Source: Spirodela intermedia (lineage: Eukaryota > Streptophyta > Magnoliopsida > Alismatales > Araceae). Taken from it: a stretch of 64,000 bases of DNA. Positions 14,671-28,384 of the stretch are shown piece by piece. Under the pieces are notes generated by a model. The model saw only the letters and a list, made by a program, of their open reading frames with translations, did not search any database and was not told where the DNA came from. Within the stretch, counting starts at the first letter, position 1; each line of letters opens with the position of its first letter. Location: the NCBI GenBank assembly GCA_902729315.2, contig LR746269.1, forward strand, positions 5,487,501-5,551,500, in the 5' to 3' direction. Both the position numbers and the translations under genes were made by a program.

Positions 14671-17600
14671 TTACTTGTACTTCTTTCCGCCTGCGAGGAT
14701 GCGGGATATCTGGAGGCCTCTGCTGAAGGCCTGGTTGTAGAGGAGGCGGGTCTGGAACTCGGAGACGAAGGGGAACCAGGCCAAGACGGCGACGGGGGCA
14801 AAGATGACGAGCCCCATCATGTACTCGTAGCCCCTGGCCAGGGCCTTCACCGAGCCCCACAGCCCCAGGGCCTTCATCGCTGGCCTGCACGCCTGCGCTA
14901 TCTGCTCCAGCTCGCGCAGGGAGAGGGAGAGAGAGAGAGAGAGAGGAAGGGCAGACATGAGGGCGCCTTGGATATGGAGGCAGAGGAAGAAGTAGTTATG
15001 AGGCCACATTGTTACAAGTTTACCTGAAGCAGTGCCCATCCCGTGGGCATGAAGGCCAAGACGCTGGCGAAGATATCGGCCACGGTGAGATTAAGGAAGG
15101 TGAAGAGGATCCCCAGAGTTCCGACGGAGCCCAGAAACATGATCAGCTTGAGAAGTCGGAACATGAGCTGGAAGTCAGCGCTGAATTTCTTCCTCCCCAT
15201 GGACACAACCTGCAACAGAAGCCCCGTTTCGAACAACTTGAGAAGGAGAGATCGAGAGAGTCAAACTCCGGGTAAAGTTGCGATTTTTCGTACCTTTAAG
15301 ATAACCATCACCGCAAGAATCACCAGCCAGGAGAGGCCATAAACCTGAGGAAGAGAGACAAAATTCGTGTAATGTTCTCCAAACTAAACAACCCCATGGA
15401 ACCGTGCAGAAGCTATGTGAGCCGAAGAAATCTTGCAGAGATATTGAACTCACCATGATGCTGGTGTCGCCATTTGCGACGTGGAGATGATAGACGATCC
15501 CGTACTGGTAGATGACGAAGCGGAGAGAGAGGACGATCTCCCAGAAGAGACCGAGAAATCCCGTGTACTGGAGGTGCTCCTGCTCCTCCTCCCACCACGA
15601 CTCCCAGCTCTTGTTCGCCGGGACGCCGATTCCCCCCCGGCTGCTTATCCACTTGGCCCAGTCCTCCCAGTCATCCACGATCTTCTGCCACTCGAATCCC
15701 GAGGGGTTGAATAGGAAGGGCGCGAAGAGCCAGGAGACCACCAGGAACCAGAGCGACGAGGTGATGAGCAGGTACGAGGCAGTGCTCGTCGCCACGGAGC
15801 CGTAGATCTGGTAGGCTATCAGGAGGGTCATCAACTCGAGGCCCTTCACGAAGTGGCTCCTCGAGTACATCCTGTAGTTCTCGGCGAACTTCTCGTGCCG
15901 CACCACGAAGCCACGCCCCGTGGCGCGGTACTTGGCGCCGCCGTGGAGCACCGTGCGGCCGAAGTAGTGGGTCTTCGTGCCGAGAGAGAAGGTGAAGAAG
16001 ACGGCGCAGAGCTGGAGCTGCATGATGACGATGTCGCCGAGGGCGGTCCTGAAGCCTCTCTCCAGCCCGATTTCCATGACCATCGGCAGGGCCATGAGGA
16101 GGCCTATCTGAACGAGGGACTGGGACGCCATGGCCGCCTCGAGAGGGTTGTTTCCTCTCGACCTGGCTTGCTTCACGATCGCCCTTTCCAACCCGCTCAG
16201 CGTCAAGTAGAGCTTGCCGTAAAGGAAGACGTACACTATGAGGACGACCATCTGCCAATTCAAGTGGAGCTAAATTCAGATGAAGTCAACGTAAAGGGGA
16301 AAATTATTTGTATCATTAGTCTACATGATCTGTACCGTTGACTTTCTTAGTCCGTCATATCCTCCCCCCGGGGGAAAAATGGAAAAATGGAATGTCTACG
16401 ATTCAAGTTTCCACGAGAGGAATTTGATGCGTAAAATGCGGTATGTGAAGGAAGGGGGACTACCATTGAGCTGACGTAAAATCCCACCGTTGTGAAGTAG
16501 CAGGAGAGCATGCGGAAAAAGTCAAACCGATGGCCTAGCCGGTAAATATCTCTGCTGAGTATCTGCTCGCCATTGCCGCAGGCTACCTTTGCCTCGAAGA
16601 GAGAGATTTGGTTCATGCCGACATCACGTCCTTTCCCTACTTGGATGTACTCGTGGTGGGTGACATTTCCACGCCGCAGCGTCGAGTTGAAGCCTGAACG
16701 AGAAAGTAAGATGGGAAGGAAAGCTGGGGGTAATAATGGAGACAAGAAGGGCGGCGCGCACCTGCGAAGATGTCCTCGCTTAAATTGATGCCGCGAGAAG
16801 CCTTGCTGATACCTCCTCTGGTGATGTGGAAGATTCTATCGAACACATCTGGATGGCCGTAATGAAACCGAACCCTGCCCAGAGGAAGAAAGAATAATGA
16901 CAATTCTGACTTGCTTCTGACTGAAATAATACCAAAGTTCTTGCGAAAAATGGCGACCAAATTCATGGCTCCATTTATTTCAGCGGACACGCTGGTTGAA
17001 CTAATTCAATCGGCATGGTGCCCATTGTGACGATTTTTTTCCCTTTTTTGCTAAAAGATGTGGTTTGACTGAGAAACCGGATGTCTCTCGGATGGGTCTC
17101 TCTTTTTAGCAAAACTAAGTTTAAGAGCAGTCTCAGGTCAACGGCATATCGTGTATATTCCGAGGGAGGAGACAAGGTATCAAGCGATTATGTATGACTT
17201 TTTATTTCGTGATGGCAGGAACTACTCACTTTAAAGGGCTTGCAAGGACTCGTTGCCCGATTGTGACAAAGCTCGTCTCCTGGTTGGACATGAACCACGC
17301 TAAAGACGATACGCTGCATAGTGTGATCGAAGAGACCATCAATATCGAGTATCTTCAAACGAAGAAGAACGGTTTAAAGTCTCACGAGAGAGAGAGAGAT
17401 GGCTGACCCCCCAGTAAATATATGCTCGCGGACTCCCAGGATTGTTGGGGGACGTACACCGTGATCTTCATTAAATTCCTCCAAAAGATTCCTCATCTTA
17501 AGAGCTTCTTCCATGTAGTTGTCCTGCAACATTTTCCGCATGGATACCAGGAAAATTAACGTTAGGAAGAGGGGCAGGAGGTAACACGTCAAGCCCGGGC

Positions 17601-20600
17601 CCACAGCAAACCTGGTTCATATCAATGGTTTGGAGTGCCTCCCCTCGAGTGAAGATTATAGCATGATTCTGATTTTCTGGCTTTCCTTCACCTAATTTTG
17701 CCGTACCGGGTAACTTTATCCGGTAGATTTCCTATCCAACAAATCATACTTAAGTAATTTTGGACTCAATCGGCGAATCTGAATTACCAAGATAGAATAC
17801 CTGATCAAGATTTTCAACTGCCTTAACCAGGACCGAGTAGTAGACTTTCTGCACCACCCCGCCTTCTCTTTCTTCGACTTCATCGATGTATGCGACACGC
17901 AGAGATGGATAACTGTACAAAAGGGTTCGAAGCCATCAGTCCTGAACGGTGTATTCACTTGTCAACAGCCTATGGCTTATTTTCTTATCATTATAAATCT
18001 ATTATTCAAAATTTAGAGGCATGTGGAAATGAAAAAAAAAATAACGTTTTTTTGTCTAATTCTCGTTTTTGTTAACATCACTATCACTTCATAAATACTG
18101 ATGATGTTGCGTGATGGATCGAAGGCAGGAATGTGGATATCACGGTGTCTCAGAAATAATGCGATGGAAACGTAAACATACTTAACCATCAAGTTCAAGA
18201 TGTCAGTTGCTCGGCGATCCCCGCATTGTCTTTGATTGCCGTAGTTTTGACAGGTGGCAACGTATGTGAATTTCATGTCTGCCACAGCTTCCAGTTGTGC
18301 GCACAGAGATCTCTGGCTCTTCTTCTCTTCTTCGGATGGATCGGTGACAGCTTTATAACCCTCCAGGATCTCTGGAAATTTACAGGAATTTCACGAATCA
18401 AATGCTTACCAACTTCGACAAAGACAAGATTTTCCGCTTTCTTACCACTTTCGGACGCCATATCAAGAAAAGCCTGGAGCTTCAATGCTCTATGATAGTA
18501 CATCATCCCCCTCACTGCAGGATCAAAGTAGTTGTGAACATCTTTTACGGGTCAATAGTGTGCTTAGAAACCAAACGGAAGAGAGAATTTTCTGTAGAGC
18601 TACCTGTTCTGCATAGTGTTTGTCCTCTTAATGACGCCCAGTGACGAAGGTGCAAGACATTCTCTTCATTACCCCATATCTCACTTTCTGATTCACAATT
18701 TAGTCGTTCCTTAAAGTTGTTCCATTCATCTGTGATAGTTATATTAAATAGCCGGTACAGTGATTTAGCCAATAAAAAAGTTCGACAGAAAGATTATATC
18801 CTTGCAGTGTGATGATAAAATAAGAGAAAATAAAATACAAACCTGGGAAGATCTTTTGTAGGTAGAATATGATCGATACACCATCTTCATTCTCCAGTTC
18901 GAGATCGTTCTTAGAATAGACAGTTTCTTCACTGTAGTATGGGGTCAAGACACTGCAAAAGACATGCCAAATTTATTAGGACCCTGACCACTGTTGCCAG
19001 CTGAAGGATATAAAATTATATGACTTGCTTCTACGACATTATCATTTTAACATATTTTTTGTATTTTTTTATTTAAAGATGAATCAAATCGCATGACCAG
19101 ATAATAGGGATCGTGACTTCTTGGATTATTCAGCGGCAAGAAACAGCTTGCTCCAAAAGAAATTTCTGGGATGAAACGGGAAGAAAATAACGTTGCTTTT
19201 TTGTGGCTTAGCGAAACGACTAGCAAACCAAACGACAGAGGTTGAGAGGGCCAAAGATGATAGACTACACAAATTATTACTTGGCGAGAACTACAGATCG
19301 CTAGAGTATTTTCTACGAATTCAGGAAGCGTTTACCTGAATGAGAGCATTTTGCGGACCCTGGGAGCACGCGGCATGTCCATGAACAACGAATTAGAGAA
19401 GAATGCTATTCGCCTTCGCGCTTCAAGGTTTGTTGGGACGTCAATAGCGGACTCTCTTACGGTCAATAAAAGGTATAGCCGTTTTATCTGCGAAATAATT
19501 TCAATTTTCAACATCGTGAGCTTCTAGCTTCTTCCTATCATTGTCAATGGAAATGATATCGATTCCTTCCATACCTGCTCTTCCCACTGCGGTGTAATTA
19601 CGTCAGGTAACACAACAGCAGGCCTCGAACCCGTGCCTGCAAAAAGCTGCCTCCTGGGAACAGAATCCTTGTAGCCATGTCCAAGCTCAGCCAATTCGCT
19701 GTAAACAAGACAAGCAAGTAAATCGGTGGCAGTTAGTTTATTTGTGTAAACATGCTGAGCATCAAACATATGAGCTCATCACGGACCGTATCTCATTCAC
19801 CATCATATCCCGGGTGACCACTTCCAGCATGTCTTGGAGTAATAATACGACGGTGTCACGCTTGGACGAACCGCCATCTTTCTGGAAAACGTGAAGAGGA
19901 ACTGAAGTTAAATATGTCAATATATATGGTGAGCATGGAAAAGTACACAGAGCCGACTTTCAATTTCTTGACTATTTAAAAACAGGGAAACATGACTCAC
20001 TAAAATGCCAACAAGCTCCACAAATTTCCTGACAAGCAAAGGCAGAGCACGCATTCTGAAATTAGCCAGAAACGTGTTCCTTGAGATGTTGAGCTCAACT
20101 TCTTTGATGATGATGCCAATTATCCTGTAATAGAAATATTAGAAATCATAAGCTCGTGTACATTTGAAGCGTGCGTAAGAAATGGCCTGGCAATGACAAG
20201 CTTCCTCATATTTTGAGCTTTTACGGATATTGAAATCATCGATGATTCTTAGATTCCAAGGGAATACGTTCTAGAAACATTGGGGTATATGCAGCTATAA
20301 TATTATGTGATAAAAAAACTTTAAGAAAAAATAGTAACGAAAACGATAACAAGATAAAAAAGAGTTCGTCGTAATGAACCCTAACGTTGTGTTGAATAAC
20401 GTAAAAAAATACCTATTCTCATTTTCCCCGACGACCAAGAGATTCAGAACAAGTTTGAAAGACTCGTAACATTCCAGGACAGCACATTTCATATATTCGT
20501 CAGAACAGATGCGCCTCCACAGGTCAGAGTCCTTGGATCGAAACTGAGCTGCCATATCCAGAGCAATGGGAATCTGCATGGATGTTTAAGACCATTTAAG

Positions 20601-23600
20601 TCGTGGAAGTGGAACACGAGCACGAGAGCAATAGCAAAATTTCCCAACGACCTTGCTGGCTAGCAAAAAGGGTGGCCATTGTATGAGGTTCAGGCTCGGA
20701 TCGGATGAGTAAGGAACTAGCATAAGGTCCATTTCCCTGGATCATAGAAGAAGAAAATTTTCAATAACTGGGAATCACAAGAAATAAACGTACGTGTAAA
20801 AAAAAAGTGTTAATAGACAAGGAAGAATTTCCTATCACTGATAAGATCTTCCTCTCTGAAGCTACAAATAACTTCATTCCACAATTGAGCAAATTTCGCA
20901 GCCTCAGTTCTCTTGCCAGGGGAAGCCTGAGATGTCAACGTAATATGTTTAAATAAAAGGAGAGAGAAAATTGTGCATGAGAACACGAATGCATTTTTTT
21001 TTTTCTATTGATAGTACCTCAGCAAAGCGTTTTGACAGAGAAAATCCCCTCTTTCGAGACTTTTCTGATGGCACCAAATATGAGTTGAAGGCTCCAGGCA
21101 ATGATTGAAATCGGGATCTTAGCATGCCTAATGTTCGTATCTGCATAAAGGAATTTTTCAATAATAATATTCATAATTATATCTTTTATCCCATTACCAG
21201 AAAACAACAACATAATATGCATGTATAATTACAGATCTTCACCTCTCCGAGTCGACCAAAAGCACCAGAAAATCCACCGCACAAGGTAGAAAATATCGAG
21301 TACCATATCTGAGTATCCATAAAATAAACCTGCGTACAATGAAAAGGGGATTCAATAAAAAATGGTTTTTTTGTCATAAAAAGAATGCATTTTTACGAAG
21401 TCGTGAAAAATATAGCGCACCAGTATCACCGGCGCCCACAGTGCAACAACTGCACCTATGTTACTTGAAGCTGCGTTGAAAAGTTATTACAAATAAATCG
21501 TATTAAAATTTTATTAAAGTGATATTGTTTTAAAATACAAAATATTACCATCAGGGAAAAACTCGTGCCAAGCGTAATTGACATGGTGGACCTTCATTAT
21601 ATCTTTCGTTGGGTTTACCAAGGGTTTTATCTGTGAGAATAAAGTTGCAGTCAATCCCCAGGATATGTTTCCTCTTCGTAAAACTTTTGGATATTATAAC
21701 ATATCCCCCCGCACAAGAATACACATGAACATGAAAGAGAGAGAGAGGATTACCTGAATGAAGAAGCTGAACGCAAATTTGGAACACAAAAGCAGTACCC
21801 AGAATAAAGTATACCTGCAACACCAGAAATTCACTTAAATTAATTGTACGAAGTTAGAATGGAGACGAAAGTTGATCTGAAAATGTGATTTCCTTTAGAA
21901 CTTACTTAAAAAGTGCAAATTGACTTTCATGCATTCCTCTTGCAACATAAATTCGTGGCTGAAAATAATATTATCAAATTTGACTTAATAAAAAAACCAA
22001 ATTAACCGTAAACCATTAAATGATAGAAAAACCATGATAATGAGGAAACTTACGGGGAAATTATGACCAGGGTACCAAATTAAAAAAATCAAATAGATGT
22101 CATGAATTTATGATTTAGCACATTTTATTTTATCGATGATACAAATAAAATATGTTTTTTTTCTGGAATGCTCATAAATAAAAAGTGTCAGAATCCGATA
22201 ACTTGGGGATGCGCTAATGTGGGTAATAAATATTTCTTTCCTTTGCCAAGTGGTCGGTGGTTGAAATGCTCCCAGCATAGAGCCCAAAATTACCAGGATG
22301 CACACCCTTCGTTGTCTACAATTATATTTAATTTTTTTACTTATTCACATGGAGAATAAATTGTTAAATGATTCAGAGGTATGTAATATGGCACATCCAT
22401 CTTTCAAAGGGTTCCTGTGACACAATGTGAAGAGACTTTAAAAAAAAGACCGAAATTTTCTCGAAAAGAACAAGACAGCTGCGGCATGACGCCGTGGGGC
22501 AAGAAAGAGGAAGAGAGATACCTGGGACCACCATAAAAGAAACCTCAGAAGGTGCCAATCAGAGTTTTCAATCCAACGCCTAAGCAATGGAAATATAAAC
22601 AGCATCCCTGCCAATACATTTGGCAACAAGTATAGCACGACAGCCATGATATATACGGGTGGCACGCCTTTCAGTTGGCGGAGCCGCTTTGTTATATCTC
22701 TCAAAGGCGCAGGGACCGGGACCGCCTCAAAGGACTTCAAGTAGCAAAGAGGAAGGATAACGACCCAGGTAAGGCTGACTATTATCTTTAGAACGTTCCT
22801 CAGCACATCAGTAAATTTCCATCTATGGTAACCAGGGAAGTTTACGACAAAGTCCAGAATGCCTGCCATAAAATAAAAAACCGTTAGGGGACATTCCGAG
22901 AGGATCGAGAATAGAAGCATAGATTTATGGATTAAACGAATCAGTTATAATATTCCATTAAATAATATTTATTAACGTCACGTATCAAGATTAAACTGGT
23001 GACGCAAAATCTTCAGTGAAGAGATGAAATAGGAAAATGAATTAATAAGTAAACATATAATCCCATGTAATGAGAAGATAACCAAAATGACATCAGATAT
23101 CTACATGAATTCGGATGGAATGAATAAATGCTGTAGATAAATCATATTTTTAACGAAATTGTCTCATCATTTTAGGTTGTCTTAGGATTTAGAAGTCGGT
23201 ACTCGAATATTTGACCACGTCAAATAAATATACAATAGATAATTTTCTGTGAGCCAAGGCCCGAACCCAATTTTTTGCTGATAGAATTCAGTGGGTATGG
23301 CAAGAGGAGGCTTTTATGAAATGAAAGATACCTATGAAATCATACCTGGCGAGCACTCATGGAAATGGAAGCATAACCGGACACAACTGACAAGTAAAGA
23401 TATCCATAATACTCCTAGTGATCCTTTTGGCAACTGATATTCAGGTTCACTCTTTCAAGATAATTTTTCTATCTTGTTCCCTGTTTGTCTCGAAATTTAT
23501 AATAGATGTTTTTCATTGTATACGTTTTTTACCATAGATTTTATATCAAGGAAATATCATGACAGTGAGTCCTTCCTTATATTAGCAAACTCTACAATGA

Positions 23601-26600
23601 CTTAACAGAGAAGAAAAAGGAAGTAATTTATGTGAAAGAGGTAATACTTTGGAGTAAGCGGAGGAAGGCTGCCGAAATAAAAATGCTAGAAACAGAATAG
23701 AGTATATGTTTTCGAAAAATATCCTTTAGTGAAGAAACACTCCATGCTACGATCACCATCGCCTACAGGGAAAGCAAGCTATCAGTCTCATCAAGAAGTG
23801 ACTATTAACTTAAAATTCAATATAACTTTGAGATAAATACCTGCAATGCCAAAATATAGAATGTCCACAACCGATCGAAACTCCTAAATATATGCCAAAA
23901 CGTCCTGGTCTCAACAAAATTTGTTTTCCCCGTACTTTTACCGGTGTTTCTGCGAGGAGGGTGTCCTACCTATCTATTAAAATTGTAGCAAGTGATAATA
24001 AATGCAAGAATTTAAAAGAGTATCAGCTTAAAGTTTTCATAATACCTGAGCTAGAGGTCTAGATTCATGAGTAGATTTGAAAAATTCACCGTCATCATGC
24101 ATTGGCCATCCCAAAGAGAAACAATCATCAGACCTGCGTATCACGAAGGAGAATGGTAAGCAGAGAGTGAGAATAAGTAAAACACAACTAACTCATTAAT
24201 TGGAAGAATCATTCGATCCCCTCCCCATCTCAGCAGACCAGAAATATTCATTGAGATCATCGTAGTTGCACCAAGCTGAATGAGGGGCTTTTCCATTTTT
24301 GCTTTTCTTGGATTCCTGTAAAGGCACCGCAATGTTGCTGTTATTTGAGAAAAAGGGACTGAAATATCATGCAAGCATTTACGGTAAATGGTTTCCGCGG
24401 TATAAATTACCTTCTCTATCACGCGGTATATTGGAGTTACGACTTTTCTCAGGAATGCCTCATCGTCCCCGCCGTACGAAGGTTTAATATTTTCTCCAGT
24501 CACTATGCTGACATTTCCGGCCAGGAGACCATGAAGTTCATATGCCATCTGAAATAATGGACTGAAGTGTAAACGTCTTCCTGGGAAAAAAGAATGCAAT
24601 AGATAGGGGAATCTGTCAAAAGGGATGTTAAAGGAGGAAGTCTTACATTGTGAAAGATGTAGCATAGACATTCTGGCATAAATCGGGCATTAGCAGCTTC
24701 ACCCCAAATCAGAAGGTACAGACCCATGTATAGGATCTTTCTCTGTTGTACTTCAGGTTGACCTTGAGGAAGCCTAAGACCAAAGATAATATCGAGTGTA
24801 AATAGAAAACGTGACATTATAAAGCCTTCTTCGGTGAAAATACAAATATACGCACAAGTTTGTCGTACCTTAAACTATGTTTGCGCCCCAAAAACTTGCA
24901 CCATGTTTTGTAGTTTTTAAACAGTTTGCTCATGACAGCATCCACAGCTCGATCATCCAACTGAACAAAAGCATTTATTAATAACATGGGCAATGAGATT
25001 AGAGTGAAATAATAGCACACAGTAGGAAAAGATTCACGAAAAATAATTGATTAGGTGTTAATAGAGTAGCATATTGTACGATAGTTGCTACGTAGACCTG
25101 AGTTTTTCCTTCATTAATCGGAACATACATATCCATATATTCGAGAGTAATTGTTCTTCCCGTGGTGCTTCCAATGTTACACTAATTTAAAGATTCATTA
25201 AATTCTTTTCAGAACTTACCTGAATGAAATTTTCAAAATCAGTCAGAAGCACCGGTGACAGATATATTTTATTTCATTATAATAGTTTAATGTGGCAAAA
25301 TAAGTTCCAAACGAATAACGAGTTCTGTGGATTTGAGTGTAGGCATTGGTTATAGTAGTCAGAAAAGATGCAAATCCTATAATTGCTACGTTCACGGTTG
25401 ATTGCTTTCCCTCTTTAATAGCGGGACTTTCTCCAGGCTACCAATCAGAAAATCCATTTTTTCATGGATCAGTTGACTGGTGTGAATTCTCGTCTTAAAT
25501 AAGGGACGATCATCTACTATTGCGCTTTTCTTGCCTATTAGTCATACCCTAAACTACTGCAGTTTCTAATTTATAAAATGTTTTTTTTCCGCATAAAACT
25601 TATTTCGGAAAATGCCAAAATATTTCCAGCAGATATATAATTTTCAAAGGTGACATATAAAACATGAGTAAGAAAACAGATGGTTAATACGTGCACTACC
25701 GACTGAGTCAGTCGTTGATTAATTGTTAAAACCACCAAGGGAAAAAAAATTCAAATTCAGATAGCGTTGTATCTAAATGCTTCTGCTGGTACAGATACAC
25801 ACCAATTACGAACAAAAATAATACTAATATATAAACTAGGTCATCACTCGACAAGGCAGGTGCACAGACATAAGAACTCAGAAATGAAATACATTTGTGC
25901 AGGATATGGAATGCGTGCCTTGTTAAGAGGCTCAGGTTTCGGCACCAGCCTTATGTGGACATTTGCGAGAAGCAGAATTAAATGCTCTCTTTGGTTTCTG
26001 ACACTATCTTTCTGCGAAAATTAAGAAAAAAAGTCAATATTAAATCCAGAGTAGCGTCCTCAGGGATCGGTTTGATTGCGGAAACTCACAGAGTGAAAGT
26101 ATTCTTTCAAGGGATATAAACCGTACCTGAAAACCAAACATGGCTCTTAGCCAATCCAGAAGATCCAGATCTCCTGTTTTCTGTCTCTGCTGCTCAAAGG
26201 CAGGAGGCCACTGCAAACCACGCGTGTTTCTGAGTGCAGAAACAGATGCCTTTACCTGATTAATGAATAATTACCGATATGATTACAATAATTTCCTTCA
26301 TCGGAATTATTTTTAAGTCATGCAGTGTGATTTTACTTCTTCGAGTTGCATTATGGCCTGTGAAGCACCAGCAGCATCCAGCGGCAGAATGTTGTATGGT
26401 GCATAGATTTCCTTCTTTTCCTGGACATCTCTTGCAGCAGCAATAATCTGCACCCACAAATCCACGAGTCAGACAGGAGTGCAGAGCATCAATTTTACTT
26501 CTAGTTTATGAAAGGTCAACGGTACATTAAGAGTGAAAAAGCTTTGAAGAAAGATCGAAAAGTAACGAGGCCAACCTCTGGAGCAACTTCCTCCACTTTT

Positions 26601-28384
26601 TCTGTTTTATTAACCGCACAGAGAACTTCAAATAGCACCCCAGCTGTTTGATAAGCTTTCCCAAGTTGGGCTCTACACAAATGAAAATAGAGAGCCACAA
26701 TTTCATCTCAAAAAATAAAGTTGCATTTTGGTGATGTGGAGATGCACGGATATTGCTAACCTATCTGCTTGTTCCCCTTTGTCCAGAGCTCTAACATAAT
26801 GTTCGTAATATTGTTGATAGAAACTCTCGATTTCTCTGGCATCACTCTTTTTAACTCTCGCTGTGAGACTTGGTCCGTTGTCCTGTCACAATCTCCGAAA
26901 TGTAACGCAAATGAGATGGTACACTCGAGTCTCAGAAATTACTTTTACTTTCGGGAAATATATTAAGTATTATTGCTTTGATGGCACAATTTCTACTGAT
27001 GCTCACTAGTAAAAATAGTCGGTATTCTCATCGACAAAAGTTCATCGAAAAAAAAGGAATGAGGACACAAATAAGCATTGCGAAATTAAACCATAATTCG
27101 CCGTGATTAACATTACACATGACCATTTTGGTGAGAATAAATGCGTTCACGTCTGAATTGTGATGTGTCGAAATATTTTGGAGTGCACATCGTTTTCCTT
27201 CAGTAAGTGAAATGAAACACGTCGGTCTTAGTATAAAACCGAGTCATCAGAAGTACCATTCAATTGATGATGGGCAGAAATCCAAGTGAGCAATCAGCAA
27301 AACCGAAAAAAGATAGAACGCTAAAGATGAGAAAAATGAAAGGCGAAGCAGGTGAAACCGTCCGCAGTTTCCACATTTTCATGTAAAAAATTAAATGAAT
27401 TTCGGAAGCACGTGAAGTACCAAATCGCTTTGTGGTGATCAAATATCAACCGTCAAGAACAACACGGAAGAGCGTGCCCCGAGTGATTGGATGGTTCGAA
27501 CGACTAGTTCATGACATTAGGCTCTATGGAAAATGGGCGTCGAGCCGAGTGCTCTCCTTTAGAGAAAACACGCCAGACTAACGGTACGGTGCATAAATAT
27601 GCCTGCTCGCGGTACGAAAAGGCCCGACTGTTCTCGTCACCGAGAAAATTGGAAATAAAAGCCTATGTTGACTGGCACCGGGTTGACACTTGGGAGCCAT
27701 TTTTTCTCAACCTCGGGGGCGTGAACCTGAGAAACCACGGCCGCGTTCGTCGTCCCCTACATAGACTCAGTTGCGAGTAGACTCGAAGCCGCTAAGCCTA
27801 ATACATATTGAGCGTGACTGTCGGATAGTCTGAATTGTTCTCGACATGAAAGGATTTCTTTCGTTCGTTTGATTCCAAACATTAAATCCTAACAGGTTTT
27901 AATAATCATGCACGAATAAATACAGATCCCACTCACCCGCTCCAGTCTCTGGAGTAGAGAGGTCTTGAATTGTCGAACTCCACGACCACTGGAGCTGGGA
28001 TCTAGACGGTGAGCCTTCTCGAATGCATAAAATCGGCCTTTACATCCAACAAAAGGAGGCAGAAAAATGGACACCAACATTATGTGGATAAAATTTGCAC
28101 GACTGTAATAAAAGAATATCCAGAAGCCAAAGAGGAAGAAGACGACGCGTGAAATGAGCAATGGTAACGACCAAAATGCACTCACACAGATAAGCAACGC
28201 GTGGGCGTTCCGTATCGAGCTCGGCAGCGACTCGAAGGATCGGGGTGATGCTGCCAAGAGATGACGGAACAACCTCGTTGTCAAAGACCTCCTGTGAGAA
28301 CGCGGTCATCATCGCCGCGCTCCTCGAGGGACGCCGCGTCAGGCCCGACGGACCGGCATCAGAGCCGCTGGGCGGCGTCGACAT
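14671..28384 (-). CDS. CALS5: Callose synthase (1,3-beta-glucan synthase, GSL family), CALS5 type
   Basis: Plasma-membrane enzyme making callose from UDP-glucose; CALS5 builds the pollen callose wall in Arabidopsis. Exons (minus, start to stop): 28384-28186, 28037-27937, 26882-26761, 26672-26576, 26447-26337, 26255-26127, 26011-25919, 24960-24869, 24773-24647, 24548-24411, 24315-24239, 24133-24046, 23969-23841, 23762-23648, 22862-22522, 21958-21906, 21814-21754, 21630-21549, 21470-21421, 21329-21243, 21140-21018, 20926-20832, 20736-20652, 20573-20413, 20124-20001, 19881-19787, 19698-19575, 19487-19336, 18952-18843, 18729-18604, 18514-18446, 18371-18182, 17912-17801, 17731-17612, 17523-17408, 17313-17230, 16874-16762, 16693-16464, 16251-15454, 15344-15294, 15209-15024, 14901-14671. 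The result is 1928 aa. Landmarks are RRPSRSAA near the N terminus, FKS-type N domain, [17 protein letters not shown], the glucan-synthase core with [57 protein letters not shown], and the end ILAGGKKYK. Membrane segments flank the core. Two introns are non-canonical (GC-AG and GA-AG). An in-frame ATG at 28402 is also possible. Confidence 0.95.

Noticed and set aside
15853-16341. 162-codon plus-strand open frame over CALS5 exon 39
   Set aside because: It is a shadow of the GC-rich CALS5 exon on the opposite strand; the minus frame carries the conserved protein.
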